Below, one piece after another: positions 23,915 to 31,889 of a stretch of 64,000 nucleotides of DNA; position 1 is the first letter of the stretch; every line of letters begins with the position of its first letter. The stretch is taken from positions 1 through 64,000 of the forward strand of contig NZ_UTKY01000116.1 in assembly GCF_900583165.1 (NCBI RefSeq), in the 5' to 3' direction. Below the pieces are notes generated by a model that ran no database searches, was not told where the DNA came from, and saw nothing but the letters and a program-made list of their open reading frames with translations. Made by a program: the position numbers and the translations under genes. This DNA is from Pseudomonas viridiflava (GTDB lineage: Bacteria > Pseudomonadota > Gammaproteobacteria > Pseudomonadales > Pseudomonadaceae).

Positions 23915-26900
23915 TCAGCCAGGCAACGGAGCAAACAGCGCTTCAATATCCCGCTGCTCCAGCTTCCAACCCGCACCCGCACCCCCCTCAAGCACACCCT
24001 TGGCCAATGCCGCCTTCTCCAACTGCAACGCCTGAATTTTCTCTTCCACCGTGCCTCGGGCAATCATCTTGTACACGAACACCGGCTTATCCTGCCCGAT
24101 TCGGTAAGCACGATCCGTCGCCTGGTTTTCAACTGCCGGGTTCCACCACGGATCGTAGTGGATCACCGTATCGGCAGCGGTCAGGTTCAAGCCAGTGCCG
24201 CCCGCTTTCAAGCTGATCAGGAACACCGACGTCTTGCCGTCCTGAAAGTCCTTCACTGGCCTGCGCCGGTCCAGTGTTTCACCGGTGAGAATCGAATAAT
24301 CGACCTGGCGCTGCTTCAACTCCTCTTCAATCAACGCCAGCATTGAGGTGAATTGCGAGAACAGCAAAACCCGCCGCCCTTCGCTGAGCAGCTCGTCAAG
24401 CATCTCCATCAAGCTGCCAAGCTTGCCCGCCCCCGCCCGCGTCGACTTAGACACGGGCGCAGACTTGACCAGGCGCAGGTCACAGCAGACCTGACGCAGC
24501 TTGAGCAGTGCTTCAAGAATGATGATCTGACTGCGTGCCACGCCATGGCGACTGATTTCGTCGCGGACCTTCTTGTCCATCGCCACACGTACCGTCTCGT
24601 AGACATCGCGCTGGGCATCACTCAAATCCACCCAATGCACAATCTCGGTTTTGGCCGGCAACTCGGTGGCCACCTGCTCTTTTTTTCGCCGTAGCAAGAA
24701 AGGCTTGATGCGCGCGGTAAGGTGCTGCATACGCTGCACATTACCGTGCTTTTCGATAGGCGTGCGGTAATCGCGATTGAAGGTCTTGCTGTCGCCCAAC
24801 CAGCCTGGCAACAGGAAATGAAACAGTGACCAAAGTTCCCCCAGGTGGTTTTCCAACGGGGTTCCGCTCAGACATAAACGCTGGTCGGCAACCAATTGCC
24901 GGGCTGCCTGTGCAGCCTTGTTGTTGGGGTTCTTGATGTTTTGTGCTTCGTCGAGAAGCAGCACGCTCCAGCGCTGAGGTTGCAAGACCTCAAGATCTCT
25001 TGGCAACAACGCATAGGTGGTGAGCACCAGGTCGTAATCGGTCAAACGCGTGAAATCGCTCTGACGCTGAGCGCCATGCAGGGCCAGTACCTTGAGCTGC
25101 GGCGTGAAGCGTGCGGCTTCGTCCATCCAGTTGGGAATCAGGCTGGTGGGCATCACCGCCAGTGCGGGGGTCTGCAAACGGCCAGCCTGTTTTTCGCAAA
25201 GCAAATGAGCGAGGGCTTGCAAGGTTTTACCCAAGCCCATGTCGTCGCCAAGAATCCCACCCACCTCCAACTCGCGCAGAGTTTGCATCCAGTTCAGGCC
25301 TTCGAGCTGATAGCCACGCAGTTCAGCGTTCAGGCCGATGGGCGCAGGTACTTGGGTATGCGTGGAGCTTTTCAAGCGCCGGGCAAATTCACGCAACCGC
25401 TCGCCGCCTTGCCAAACGAGGGGAAGGCCTTCCAGATCGCTGAGTCGCGCCGCATCTGGCGCGCTCAGGCGCAGGGAATCTCCTTCAGGCGCACGCAAGT
25501 AGAGCTCACCGAGGGTTGCCATCAAGGGCTTGATTCGACCGTAAGGCAGTGCAACTTTGTCTTGATCAGGATTGCCCAAGTTGACCAGCACACGCTCATC
25601 ATCGCCGCGCTCGGCCATATAGGCAGGCTCCAGTAGCTTGGGCTGGCGACGCATCAGGTCAAGCACGATTGGCAGCAGGCTATGGCGTTCACCGTTGACC
25701 TCGATGCCCAGTTCAAGATCGAACCACTCATGGCCGGGTGACTCTTCGATGTCCGCGTACCAGTGGTCCACGGTTTCTACATCGTAGTAAAACCCTGGGG
25801 TGATGATGACTTCCCATCCTGCTTCACGCAGGGCAGGCAGATGGTTTTCGACAAAAACCAGCCAAGCTTCATCTACAGGCAGCTCAAACATCTCCCCGGC
25901 GCTTTGCGGGAGCGCCCGGGTTTTACGATTGACTTTTTTGAAGCCGAGTTTTGTCAGCGCTTTGCGCAGTGCCTTTTCGGCGGTCGGTTTGCGCTGGATA
26001 CGCTGGGTTTCGGTGCCGTTGAGCACCAGAATCGCCTCTGCTCCCTGATCGCTGGCCAGACTCTCGCCATAGCGAAAAGCCAAGGCTGCACGGTGTTCGA
26101 AGGTAAGCATTTGCCGACGATGGGCCTGGCTGTAAACGTAGGATTCGTCGCTTCCCAGAGTAAGGCACCCTTGGGGCTCCAGCGTATCCACCACCCGTTC
26201 TGTGAGCGCGCGCGGCGGTGGAATCGCGGTGGATAATGCACTGATACGGTGGCTGAACAACGCAACCTGATGGGCTGGAATCACAGGCAATCCACACAGA
26301 TGGACGGCCAGGTCCTCATCAAGCTCATGCTCAATAACCCCGAGTTCCATGGTGTCGAAGTCCAGGTAATGCAGGGGTTTGAGAGGCAACACCTCGTCCA
26401 GCGGTCGCTCACCACTGCGCCACTCGGAGCAATAATTGCCGTCAGGCTCCAAAGCCCAATCGAAACGAGCAGAACGAACCGGGCCAGGCAACAGCGCCAA
26501 TCCCGCATCCAGCTCAAGAAATAGACGTTGGGTTTTGAGCGCCAACTGCAAAATTTCGGCGCCCGTCTCGCCGGTCAATCGAAAGCTGCTGCCGTAACCA
26601 CCATAAGATCGTCCCAATAACAGTAGGCGACCAATGCGACTGTCCAGTTCGAGCATGTAACCTGGGGCGCGCCTTAGTGCGTCATCCATCGAAGACAGCG
26701 GTTTGATATCCGTATAACCGCCTTTTTTGGAGAAGCGCGCCCGGTACACCTCTAATGACCAATCCATGGAGTAAGCATTGGGTATGAGTTGGTACAGCAA
26801 ACAGGTGCCACCACTTCGGGATGAGGCCTCATTCGCCGAAGTCGGTTTGGGGATGCTGTTGAGCCAGCTTTCGATCTGGGGGCTAAGACGGTCAATGACA

Positions 26901-27220
26901 GGCTGTTTTTTCTCACCAAGCTCTTGAGACAGGACTTGGAGGGTGAATAAAACCGTGGCTGAGTGCTTGCAATTGACTCCCACTGGGCAAGAACACACAC
27001 ATTTGATATCCGTCGAATACGGGCCTGCGCCTTCCAGTGCGATCATGAGGCTATAGACATGTCGACCAGAGCCCTTGCAGCGTGCAAAAAGCCTGTGAGG
27101 TTCGAACTTGACTATTTCAACACGATTTTCGCCAGCGTAATCAAAGCCCCGCTCAAGAGAGCGAGGATCAAAATTCTCCTGCCAATCCAATTCGACGAGA
27201 CGTGCAATCAGGTCATTCAT
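23915..27220 (-). CDS. SWIM-domain SNF2-family helicase, paralog B (long)
   Basis: An 1101-residue protein. The SWIM zinc finger is Cys76, Cys78, Cys84, His86 (CSCPVGVNCKH). A variable region of about 500 residues follows, some 200 longer than in the neighbouring paralog. The SNF2 core has Walker A DDMGLGKTLQA at about 658, LLLDEAQNIKN, SGTPLENHLGELWSLF, DPWWNPAVENQATDRAYRIG and KMIARGTVEEKIQ. The C-terminal 500 residues are so close to paralog A that the DNA forms a long imperfect inverted repeat across 22.4-25.3 kb. The start lacks a clear Shine-Dalgarno. Confidence 0.9.
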   Translation of the reverse strand: MNDLIARLVELDWQENFDPRSLERGFDYAGENRVEIVKFEPHRLFARCKGSGRHVYSLMIALEGAGPYSTDIKCVCSCPVGVNCKHSATVLFTLQVLSQELGEKKQPVIDRLSPQIESWLNSIPKPTSANEASSRSGGTCLLYQLIPNAYSMDWSLEVYRARFSKKGGYTDIKPLSSMDDALRRAPGYMLELDSRIGRLLLLGRSYGGYGSSFRLTGETGAEILQLALKTQRLFLELDAGLALLPGPVRSARFDWALEPDGNYCSEWRSGERPLDEVLPLKPLHYLDFDTMELGVIEHELDEDLAVHLCGLPVIPAHQVALFSHRISALSTAIPPPRALTERVVDTLEPQGCLTLGSDESYVYSQAHRRQMLTFEHRAALAFRYGESLASDQGAEAILVLNGTETQRIQRKPTAEKALRKALTKLGFKKVNRKTRALPQSAGEMFELPVDEAWLVFVENHLPALREAGWEVIITPGFYYDVETVDHWYADIEESPGHEWFDLELGIEVNGERHSLLPIVLDLMRRQPKLLEPAYMAERGDDERVLVNLGNPDQDKVALPYGRIKPLMATLGELYLRAPEGDSLRLSAPDAARLSDLEGLPLVWQGGERLREFARRLKSSTHTQVPAPIGLNAELRGYQLEGLNWMQTLRELEVGGILGDDMGLGKTLQALAHLLCEKQAGRLQTPALAVMPTSLIPNWMDEAARFTPQLKVLALHGAQRQSDFTRLTDYDLVLTTYALLPRDLEVLQPQRWSVLLLDEAQNIKNPNNKAAQAARQLVADQRLCLSGTPLENHLGELWSLFHFLLPGWLGDSKTFNRDYRTPIEKHGNVQRMQHLTARIKPFLLRRKKEQVATELPAKTEIVHWVDLSDAQRDVYETVRVAMDKKVRDEISRHGVARSQIIILEALLKLRQVCCDLRLVKSAPVSKSTRAGAGKLGSLMEMLDELLSEGRRVLLFSQFTSMLALIEEELKQRQVDYSILTGETLDRRRPVKDFQDGKTSVFLISLKAGGTGLNLTAADTVIHYDPWWNPAVENQATDRAYRIGQDKPVFVYKMIARGTVEEKIQALQLEKAALAKGVLEGGAGAGWKLEQRDIEALFAPLPG

Positions 27221-27347
27221 GGCGAAACTCTATAACAAGGCATCATGGGACCTAAGCAGGCGAACTCTTACATATCAGCAAGAAAAAGCGACAGCGTGAT
27301 AAAGACCTGTCCGACACCAAGCCTGCCCGTTATACCCGCCGGCCTTC

Positions 27348-28358
27348 TTACTCAATCAACTGAGCATCCCGCAACGCGGTAAGCGCCGCCAACCACCGCG
27401 GATCCTGCTTATAGTCCGTCGAAGCAATCGCCTGCCCGCGCATCCGCGCAATCCGCGCAGACGGCGTTACCTTCATCCGCTGCGCAGCACTCAGTGCCAA
27501 CTCTGCGGCAGCCCTATCGTTGCACACCAGACCCATGTCGCAACCGGCACTCAACGCGGCTTCAATACGGCTAGCCGCATCACCCACCACATGGGCACCC
27601 GCCATCGACAGGTCATCGCTGAAAATCACCCCGTCAAATTGCAGTTCGCCGCGCAGAATGTCCTGCAACCAACGGCGCGAAAAACCGGCGGGCTGAGCAT
27701 CGACTTGCGGGTAGATCACATGCGCCGGCATCACCGCCGCCAACTGCTTGCTCAAGCGTGCGAACGGCACCAGGTCATTGGCGCGAATCTGCTCCAGGCT
27801 GCGCTCATCATTGGGAATCGCGACGTGGGAATCGGCCTCAGCCCAACCGTGCCCTGGGAAGTGCTTGCCCGTGGCAGCCATGCCAGCGCTGTTCATGCCG
27901 CGAATAAAGGCGCCAGCGAGCAAGGCGGCGCGCTCAGGATCGCCTTCGAAGGAACGGGTGCCAACCACGGCGCTGCGTTGGTAGTCCAGGTCCAGGACGG
28001 GGGCGAAGCTCAGGTCCAGGCCCACTGCCAATACTTCAGTCGCCATGATCCAGCCACACTGCTCGGCCAGGTATTCGGCATTGGGGTTGTCCGCCAGCGC
28101 ACGCATGGCCGGCAAGCGCACAAAACCCTGGCGCAGGCGCTGTACGCGACCGCCTTCCTGATCGACCGCCAACAACAGGTCCGGGCGCACCGCACGGATC
28201 GACGCGCTTAACTCCCGCACTTGGCGCGGGTGTTCAATATTGCGCGCAAAAATGATCAGGCCGCCCACTTCAGGCTGGCGCAACAGGTGGCGATCCTCGG
28301 CCGTGAGCCAGGTACCGGCAACGTCGACCATCAATGAACCTTGCAGGGCAGCAGTCAT
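27348..28358 (-). CDS. nagZ: Beta-N-acetylglucosaminidase NagZ
   Basis: A 336-residue cytosolic GH3 enzyme that removes GlcNAc from anhydromuropeptides in peptidoglycan recycling, producing the AmpC-inducing species. Motifs: AVDQEGGRVQR, KHFPGHG (165-171) with the dyad His in ADSHVAIP, and FSDDLSMAG with nucleophile Asp248. The start has AAGGAAGG directly upstream. It follows psrA on the same strand after 144 bases. Confidence 0.95.
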   Translation of the reverse strand: MTAALQGSLMVDVAGTWLTAEDRHLLRQPEVGGLIIFARNIEHPRQVRELSASIRAVRPDLLLAVDQEGGRVQRLRQGFVRLPAMRALADNPNAEYLAEQCGWIMATEVLAVGLDLSFAPVLDLDYQRSAVVGTRSFEGDPERAALLAGAFIRGMNSAGMAATGKHFPGHGWAEADSHVAIPNDERSLEQIRANDLVPFARLSKQLAAVMPAHVIYPQVDAQPAGFSRRWLQDILRGELQFDGVIFSDDLSMAGAHVVGDAASRIEAALSAGCDMGLVCNDRAAAELALSAAQRMKVTPSARIARMRGQAIASTDYKQDPRWLAALTALRDAQLIE

Positions 28359-28502
28359 AAACCTTCCTTAAATAACGCGCACAACCCGTCGCACTCACGC
28401 GGCGCACAGGGCGCGGCAAGTACAACAGGTTGCGAATAAATAGCTGAAATCGGCATGGCGGCTAGCTTAGCGGATGCAAGCGGCCGCGCACACCCGGGGC
28501 GG

Positions 28503-29210
28503 TCACACCTTGGCGACGGCCGGGACAGTTTTACTGCGTGGACGCAGTTGCGCCGCGACCATGGCCGGGTCGGTCACGCCGGACTCGGCACGCATGCCAG
28601 CAGCGAGGAACGGCACCATCAAGCGCATCACTTGTTCGATAGAGGTGTTCACGCCGAAATCGGTCTCGGCAATGGCCCGCAAGGCTTTGATCCCGGACAT
28701 GCTGAACGCTGCGGCACCGAGCATGAAGTGCACACGCCAGAACAGTTCGATCGGCGGGATACGTGGGGCCGCTTCATTGACCAGCAGCATATAACGACGG
28801 AAGACCTTGCCGTACATGTCTTCCAGGTAGCGGCGCAGGTGGCCTTGGCTCTGGCTGAATGCCAAGCCCAATAAACGCATGAAGATAGAAAGGTCGTTAC
28901 CGCTGCGTGGTTGCACCACAAGCGCCTGCTCTACCAGCATCTCCAGCAAATCTTCGAGGGTAGGTTTGTTGTCGACCTTGGCCTGACGACGCTCCAGCTC
29001 ACGGTCGAGGCTGACGCAGAACGGCCCTAGGAAGCGCGAGAATACCGCCTGGATCAGCGCTTTCTTCGAGCCGAAATGGTAATTCACAGCCGCCAGGTTA
29101 ACCCCAGCCTTGCTGGTAATCAGCCGCAATGAAGTTTCAGCAAATCCTTTTTCCGCGAACAATTGCTCGGCAGCATCGAGAATGCGTTCAACGGTTTCCG
29201 ACTGGGCCAT
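28503..29210 (-). CDS. psrA: TetR-family fatty-acid regulator PsrA
   Basis: A 235-residue TetR regulator that in Pseudomonas represses beta-oxidation genes and itself, is released by long-chain fatty acyl ligands, and activates rpoS. The N-terminal helix-turn-helix spans about 8-55 (TSLRLITSKAGVNLAAVNYHFGSK); the rest is the helical ligand-binding domain. The start at 29210 has GGAG six bases upstream; an in-frame start at 29228 is less likely. Two G/CAAAC-N4-GTTTG/C palindromes lie 16-42 bases upstream, consistent with autorepression. It is divergent from lexA. Confidence 0.93.
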   Translation of the reverse strand: MAQSETVERILDAAEQLFAEKGFAETSLRLITSKAGVNLAAVNYHFGSKKALIQAVFSRFLGPFCVSLDRELERRQAKVDNKPTLEDLLEMLVEQALVVQPRSGNDLSIFMRLLGLAFSQSQGHLRRYLEDMYGKVFRRYMLLVNEAAPRIPPIELFWRVHFMLGAAAFSMSGIKALRAIAETDFGVNTSIEQVMRLMVPFLAAGMRAESGVTDPAMVAAQLRPRSKTVPAVAKV

Positions 29211-29225
29211 GGCTACTCCGCCTGA

Positions 29226-29252
29226 CAAACACTTGTTTGAAACATACGTTTC
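29226..29252. promoter_or_regulatory. Two tandem PsrA operators
   Basis: CAAACACTTGTTTG (29226-29239) and GAAACATACGTTTC (29239-29252) are two perfect 14-base palindromes sharing one base. Both fit the PsrA consensus G/CAAAC-N4-GTTTG/C. They lie just upstream of the psrA start. Confidence 0.85.
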
Positions 29253-29411
29253 AGGTTGTGTCTTGTCAACCCTGCGGGTTCGTATTCCGGCCGGGCAGTC
29301 ATGTATTTCATCGCTATTTAATCACATCCACTCAGGTCTGTAGGCAGCGCTCTGTATGCCTTGTAGGACGAATGACTAATGACCGTCCAGCGGAGTCGCA
29401 GAAAAGGATGA

Positions 29412-29439
29412 TTGCCAAGCGCAATTCACTGTATATAAT
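29412..29439 (+). promoter_or_regulatory. lexA sigma-70 promoter
   Basis: TTGCCA (29412-29417) and TATAAT (29434-29439) are separated by 16 bases. The -10 box lies inside the first SOS box, so LexA binding would block RNA polymerase directly. Confidence 0.7.
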
Positions 29440-29444
29440 CCCAG
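29429..29444. promoter_or_regulatory. SOS box 1 (imperfect) of lexA
   Basis: CTGTATATAATCCCAG has the CTGT-N8-ACAG form with one mismatch in the right half-site (CCAG). It overlaps the -10 hexamer. Confidence 0.7.
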
Positions 29445-29447
29445 TCA

Positions 29448-29463
29448 CTGTATAAAAAGACAG
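29448..29463. promoter_or_regulatory. SOS box 2 (perfect) of lexA
   Basis: CTGTATAAAAAGACAG matches CTGT-N8-ACAG exactly. It starts 19 bases after the start of box 1 and ends 10 bases before the lexA ATG. The double-box arrangement resembles that of E. coli lexA. Confidence 0.9.
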
Positions 29464-29473
29464 AGCGATCAAC

Positions 29474-30082
29474 ATGCTAAAACTGACGCCACGCCAAGCT
29501 GAGATTCTGGCTTTTATCAAGCGCTGCCTCGATGACAACGGCTACCCGCCGACTCGAGCAGAAATTGCGCTTGAACTGGGTTTCAAGTCCCCCAACGCCG
29601 CTGAAGAACACCTCAAGGCCCTCGCTCGCAAAGGCGCGATCGAGATGACTCCTGGTGCTTCACGCGGCATTCGAATCCCTGGCTTCGAAGCCAAGGCCGA
29701 CGAATCGACACTGCCGATCATCGGTCGCGTCGCTGCCGGTGCACCGATCCTGGCGCAGCAGCACGTCGAGGAATCCTGCAACATCAACCCGACCTTCTTC
29801 CACCCTCGTGCCGACTACCTACTTCGGGTGCATGGCATGAGCATGAAGGACGTGGGCATCTTCGATGGCGACCTGCTGGCCGTCCACACCACCCGCGAAG
29901 CCCGTAATGGCCAGATCGTCGTCGCCCGTATCGGCGATGAAGTCACCGTCAAGCGCTTCAAGCGCGAAGGCAGCAAAGTCTGGCTACTGGCTGAGAACCC
30001 TGAGTTCGCCCCGATTGAAGTGAACCTGAAAGATCAGGATCTGGTGATCGAAGGCTTGAGCGTCGGCGTCATTCGCCGCTAA
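29474..30082 (+). CDS. lexA: SOS repressor LexA
   Basis: A 202-residue repressor-protease. The N-terminal winged helix (1-70) includes YPPTRAEIALELGFKSPNAAEEHL. The autocleavage site is Ala88-Gly89 in RVAAGAPI, and the Ser-Lys dyad is Ser123 (HGMSMKD) and Lys160 (EVTVKRFK). Cleavage stimulated by RecA filaments derepresses SOS genes. It sits behind two SOS boxes, so it is autoregulated. sulA follows 10 bases after its stop. Confidence 0.97.
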   Translation: MLKLTPRQAEILAFIKRCLDDNGYPPTRAEIALELGFKSPNAAEEHLKALARKGAIEMTPGASRGIRIPGFEAKADESTLPIIGRVAAGAPILAQQHVEESCNINPTFFHPRADYLLRVHGMSMKDVGIFDGDLLAVHTTREARNGQIVVARIGDEVTVKRFKREGSKVWLLAENPEFAPIEVNLKDQDLVIEGLSVGVIRR

Positions 30083-30092
30083 AGGAGGCATC

Positions 30093-30566
30093 ATGCAGCT
30101 CGTGCACACCCCACAACACACACAACTGTCGCTGTTCGAGGCCTTTATGGCCCAACCCCTTGCGCCCATCCTCAAGGAAACGGTCGAAGCGCCCTGGAGC
30201 GCCGAACCCGAGGCGTTCAGTGAATTGTCGTTGCGCGGTGCTGCTGGCAGTTGCCTGAGCCTGCTGGCGCCGATCCTTCGCGATCTCAGCGAGGAACAAG
30301 ATGCTCGCTGGTTAACGCTAATCGCCCCGCCCGCTAGCCTGACCCAGGCCTGGTTACGAGATGCCGGCTTGAACCGTGAGCGTATTCTGCTGCTGCAACC
30401 ACGCGGCGCGCAAAGTGCCCAGCAGTTGACCTGCGAAGCGCTGCGTTTGGGCCGTAGCCATACGGTGGTGAGTTGGTTGAACCCGTTGAATGCGAGTGCC
30501 AAGCAGCAACTGATCAGCGCCGCACGTACGGGCGATGCTCAGAGCTTGAATATTCGATTGGGTTAG
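30093..30566 (+). CDS. sulA: SOS cell-division inhibitor SulA
   Basis: A 157-residue SulA that blocks FtsZ polymerisation after DNA damage. Family features are FSELSLRGAAGSCLSLLAPILRDLSEEQDARWLTLIAPP and the central ILLLQPRGAQSAQQLTCEALRLGRSHTVVSWL. It lies in the lexA operon, with a strong AAAGGAGG before the ATG. No separate SOS box is seen, so it depends on the lexA promoter, the usual layout in Pseudomonas. Confidence 0.92.
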   Translation: MQLVHTPQHTQLSLFEAFMAQPLAPILKETVEAPWSAEPEAFSELSLRGAAGSCLSLLAPILRDLSEEQDARWLTLIAPPASLTQAWLRDAGLNRERILLLQPRGAQSAQQLTCEALRLGRSHTVVSWLNPLNASAKQQLISAARTGDAQSLNIRLG

Positions 30567-30595
30567 ACAGCTATCTTGTGAGGGAGCGGGTTTGT

Positions 30596-30761
30596 GTAGT
30601 GAGCGGGCTTGCGTGGTGAGCGGGCTTGCCCCGCGCTGGGCTGCGAAGCAGCCCCAAAACCAGACACCGTGGAATGCCTGATACACCGCATTTATCTATT
30701 TAGGGCCGCTTCGCAGCCCAGCGCGGGGCAAGCCCGCTCACCACCCAAGCCCGCTCACCAC
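30596..30761. repeat. Extended REPIN, class III, 59-base arms
   Basis: The left arm (30596-30654) and the reverse complement of the right arm (30703-30761) agree over 59 bases with three differences. Each arm holds the core GAGCGGGCTTGCCCCGCGCT and GGGCTGCGAAGC, preceded by a second partial copy of GTGAGCGGGCTTG. The loop is 48 bases. It lies in the 245-base gap between sulA and the 77-residue gene. Confidence 0.92.
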
Positions 30762-30811
30762 AACAATCCAGCTTACTGAAGCCCCTCAGCACACACATGC
30801 GCAATCAGGCC

Positions 30812-31045
30812 TCAGTGAAGCACTCGCGATCCATCGTCTTTCTCCGGCTCGCCTTCCGCCAGGCGACCTGCCATCTGCACACCCACGCTCAACATGGCCT
30901 TGGCCACTTCCACGTGCTGACCTTGCAGGAACGCTTTAGCGTCCTCGGAAAAATCCAGCGTTACCAGAGAACCCTCGTCCTCAGCCCGGCGCAGCTCGAT
31001 TCGGCCGTCAGGCAGTTCAACAATTTCCAGAAAGGACGTTGGCAT
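30812..31045 (-). CDS. Conserved hypothetical protein, 77 residues
   Basis: Begins MPTSFLEIVELPDGRIELRR. The N-terminal half looks like a small beta structure (EIVELPDGRIELRRAEDEGSLVTLDFS) and a helix follows (EDAKAFLQGQHVEVAKAMLS). No family recognised beyond a Pseudomonas-conserved small protein found near topA. The ATG at 31045 is preferred; an upstream in-frame ATG (31087) overlaps a TATAAT (31074-31079 on the minus strand) that looks like the -10 box. Confidence 0.7.
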   Translation of the reverse strand: MPTSFLEIVELPDGRIELRRAEDEGSLVTLDFSEDAKAFLQGQHVEVAKAMLSVGVQMAGRLAEGEPEKDDGSRVLH

Positions 31046-31175
31046 AAAAATCTGTTCTCCACGAAAGGCCGGGATTATATCAGTCATCCACCCGGCCTCG
31101 CTGAGGATCTGAAGAGGTTTCTTTACAGCTTGATGAACGGTGCCTTGTACCGAGTAGCTGAACGACGGGGGTGCG

Positions 31176-31697
31176 TCAGCACTCGTTCAACCCTTCACGA
31201 AAGCGCAGCGCCATCTTTTTAAGTTCCTGCCGCCAGCTTTCCAGCTCTGTACGACTCAATGGCTTAGGCTCGTCGTCTTCCAGCGAAACCGCCACGATCA
31301 GCGGCTGCGTCACATCCCCCTTAGGCACATGGGGAACGCGCGGGGGTTGGAACATATCAGCATGCGCCTTAAGCAAACGCGCGATCCAGCTGTCTGGGCT
31401 TTGCGTCATTTCGACCAACTCAGCCAATTCAGGGATTGCCATCGTATCCAGCACTTCACGATTCATGATCATTTCTGCACGAGGCGAACCGGCCTGGGGC
31501 AAACGATAGAACCCGGCAATTTCATGGCACAGCCCCAGCAAGGCACCGTAGAGATGGAACAACGCCGCTTCACGCCCCGCCTGAACCAGCCCAATGGCGT
31601 TCATCTCCTTACCTTCCTCGGCGCGACCAAGGGCTTCCAGGGACAAACCCGCAAAGTAAATTTTCTGATTGGTACGGGTATAGAGTTCGTTGGCCAT
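31176..31697 (-). CDS. DUF6586-like conserved protein
   Basis: A 173-residue mainly helical protein starting MANELYTRTNQKIYFAGLSL, without signal peptide or membrane segment. A central segment reads IGLVQAGREAALFHLYGALLGLCHEIAGFYR and the C-terminal third is acidic and proline-containing. It resembles the Pseudomonas family catalogued as DUF6586, an assignment from memory. The ATG has GGAGA eight bases upstream. It is followed by another small gene and preceded by topA on the same strand. Confidence 0.72.
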   Translation of the reverse strand: MANELYTRTNQKIYFAGLSLEALGRAEEGKEMNAIGLVQAGREAALFHLYGALLGLCHEIAGFYRLPQAGSPRAEMIMNREVLDTMAIPELAELVEMTQSPDSWIARLLKAHADMFQPPRVPHVPKGDVTQPLIVAVSLEDDEPKPLSRTELESWRQELKKMALRFREGLNEC

Positions 31698-31739
31698 AAC
31701 GGCGGTCTCCACAACGAAAAGAGGCGTGATGCTGGCAAT

Positions 31740-31838
31740 GTAGGAGCGAGCTTGCTCGCGAAAAACCTGAGGGCGCCATTATGTACCTGGCTTGCCGCGC
31801 TATCGTTAACGATTTTAGCGAGCAAGCTCGCTCCCACA
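31740..31838. repeat. REPIN, class IV (GAGCGAGCTTGCTCGC)
   Basis: Arms GTAGGAGCGAGCTTGCTCGC and AGCGAGCAAGCTCGCTCCCA enclose about 60 bases. The core is itself palindromic (GCGAGCTTGCTCGC). A second copy lies at 49270-49370. Confidence 0.9.
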
Positions 31839-31839
31839 C

Positions 31840-31869
31840 AAAAAAAGGCCGCCCATGCAGGCGGCCTTT
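31840..31869 (-). terminator. Rho-independent terminator of topA
   Basis: The stem is GGCCGCC (31847-31853) and GGCGGCC (31860-31866) around CATGCA, followed by seven T on the minus strand. It is placed 24 bases after the topA stop. Confidence 0.9.
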
Positions 31870-31889
31870 GTATTTCGCAGATTAGTCGA

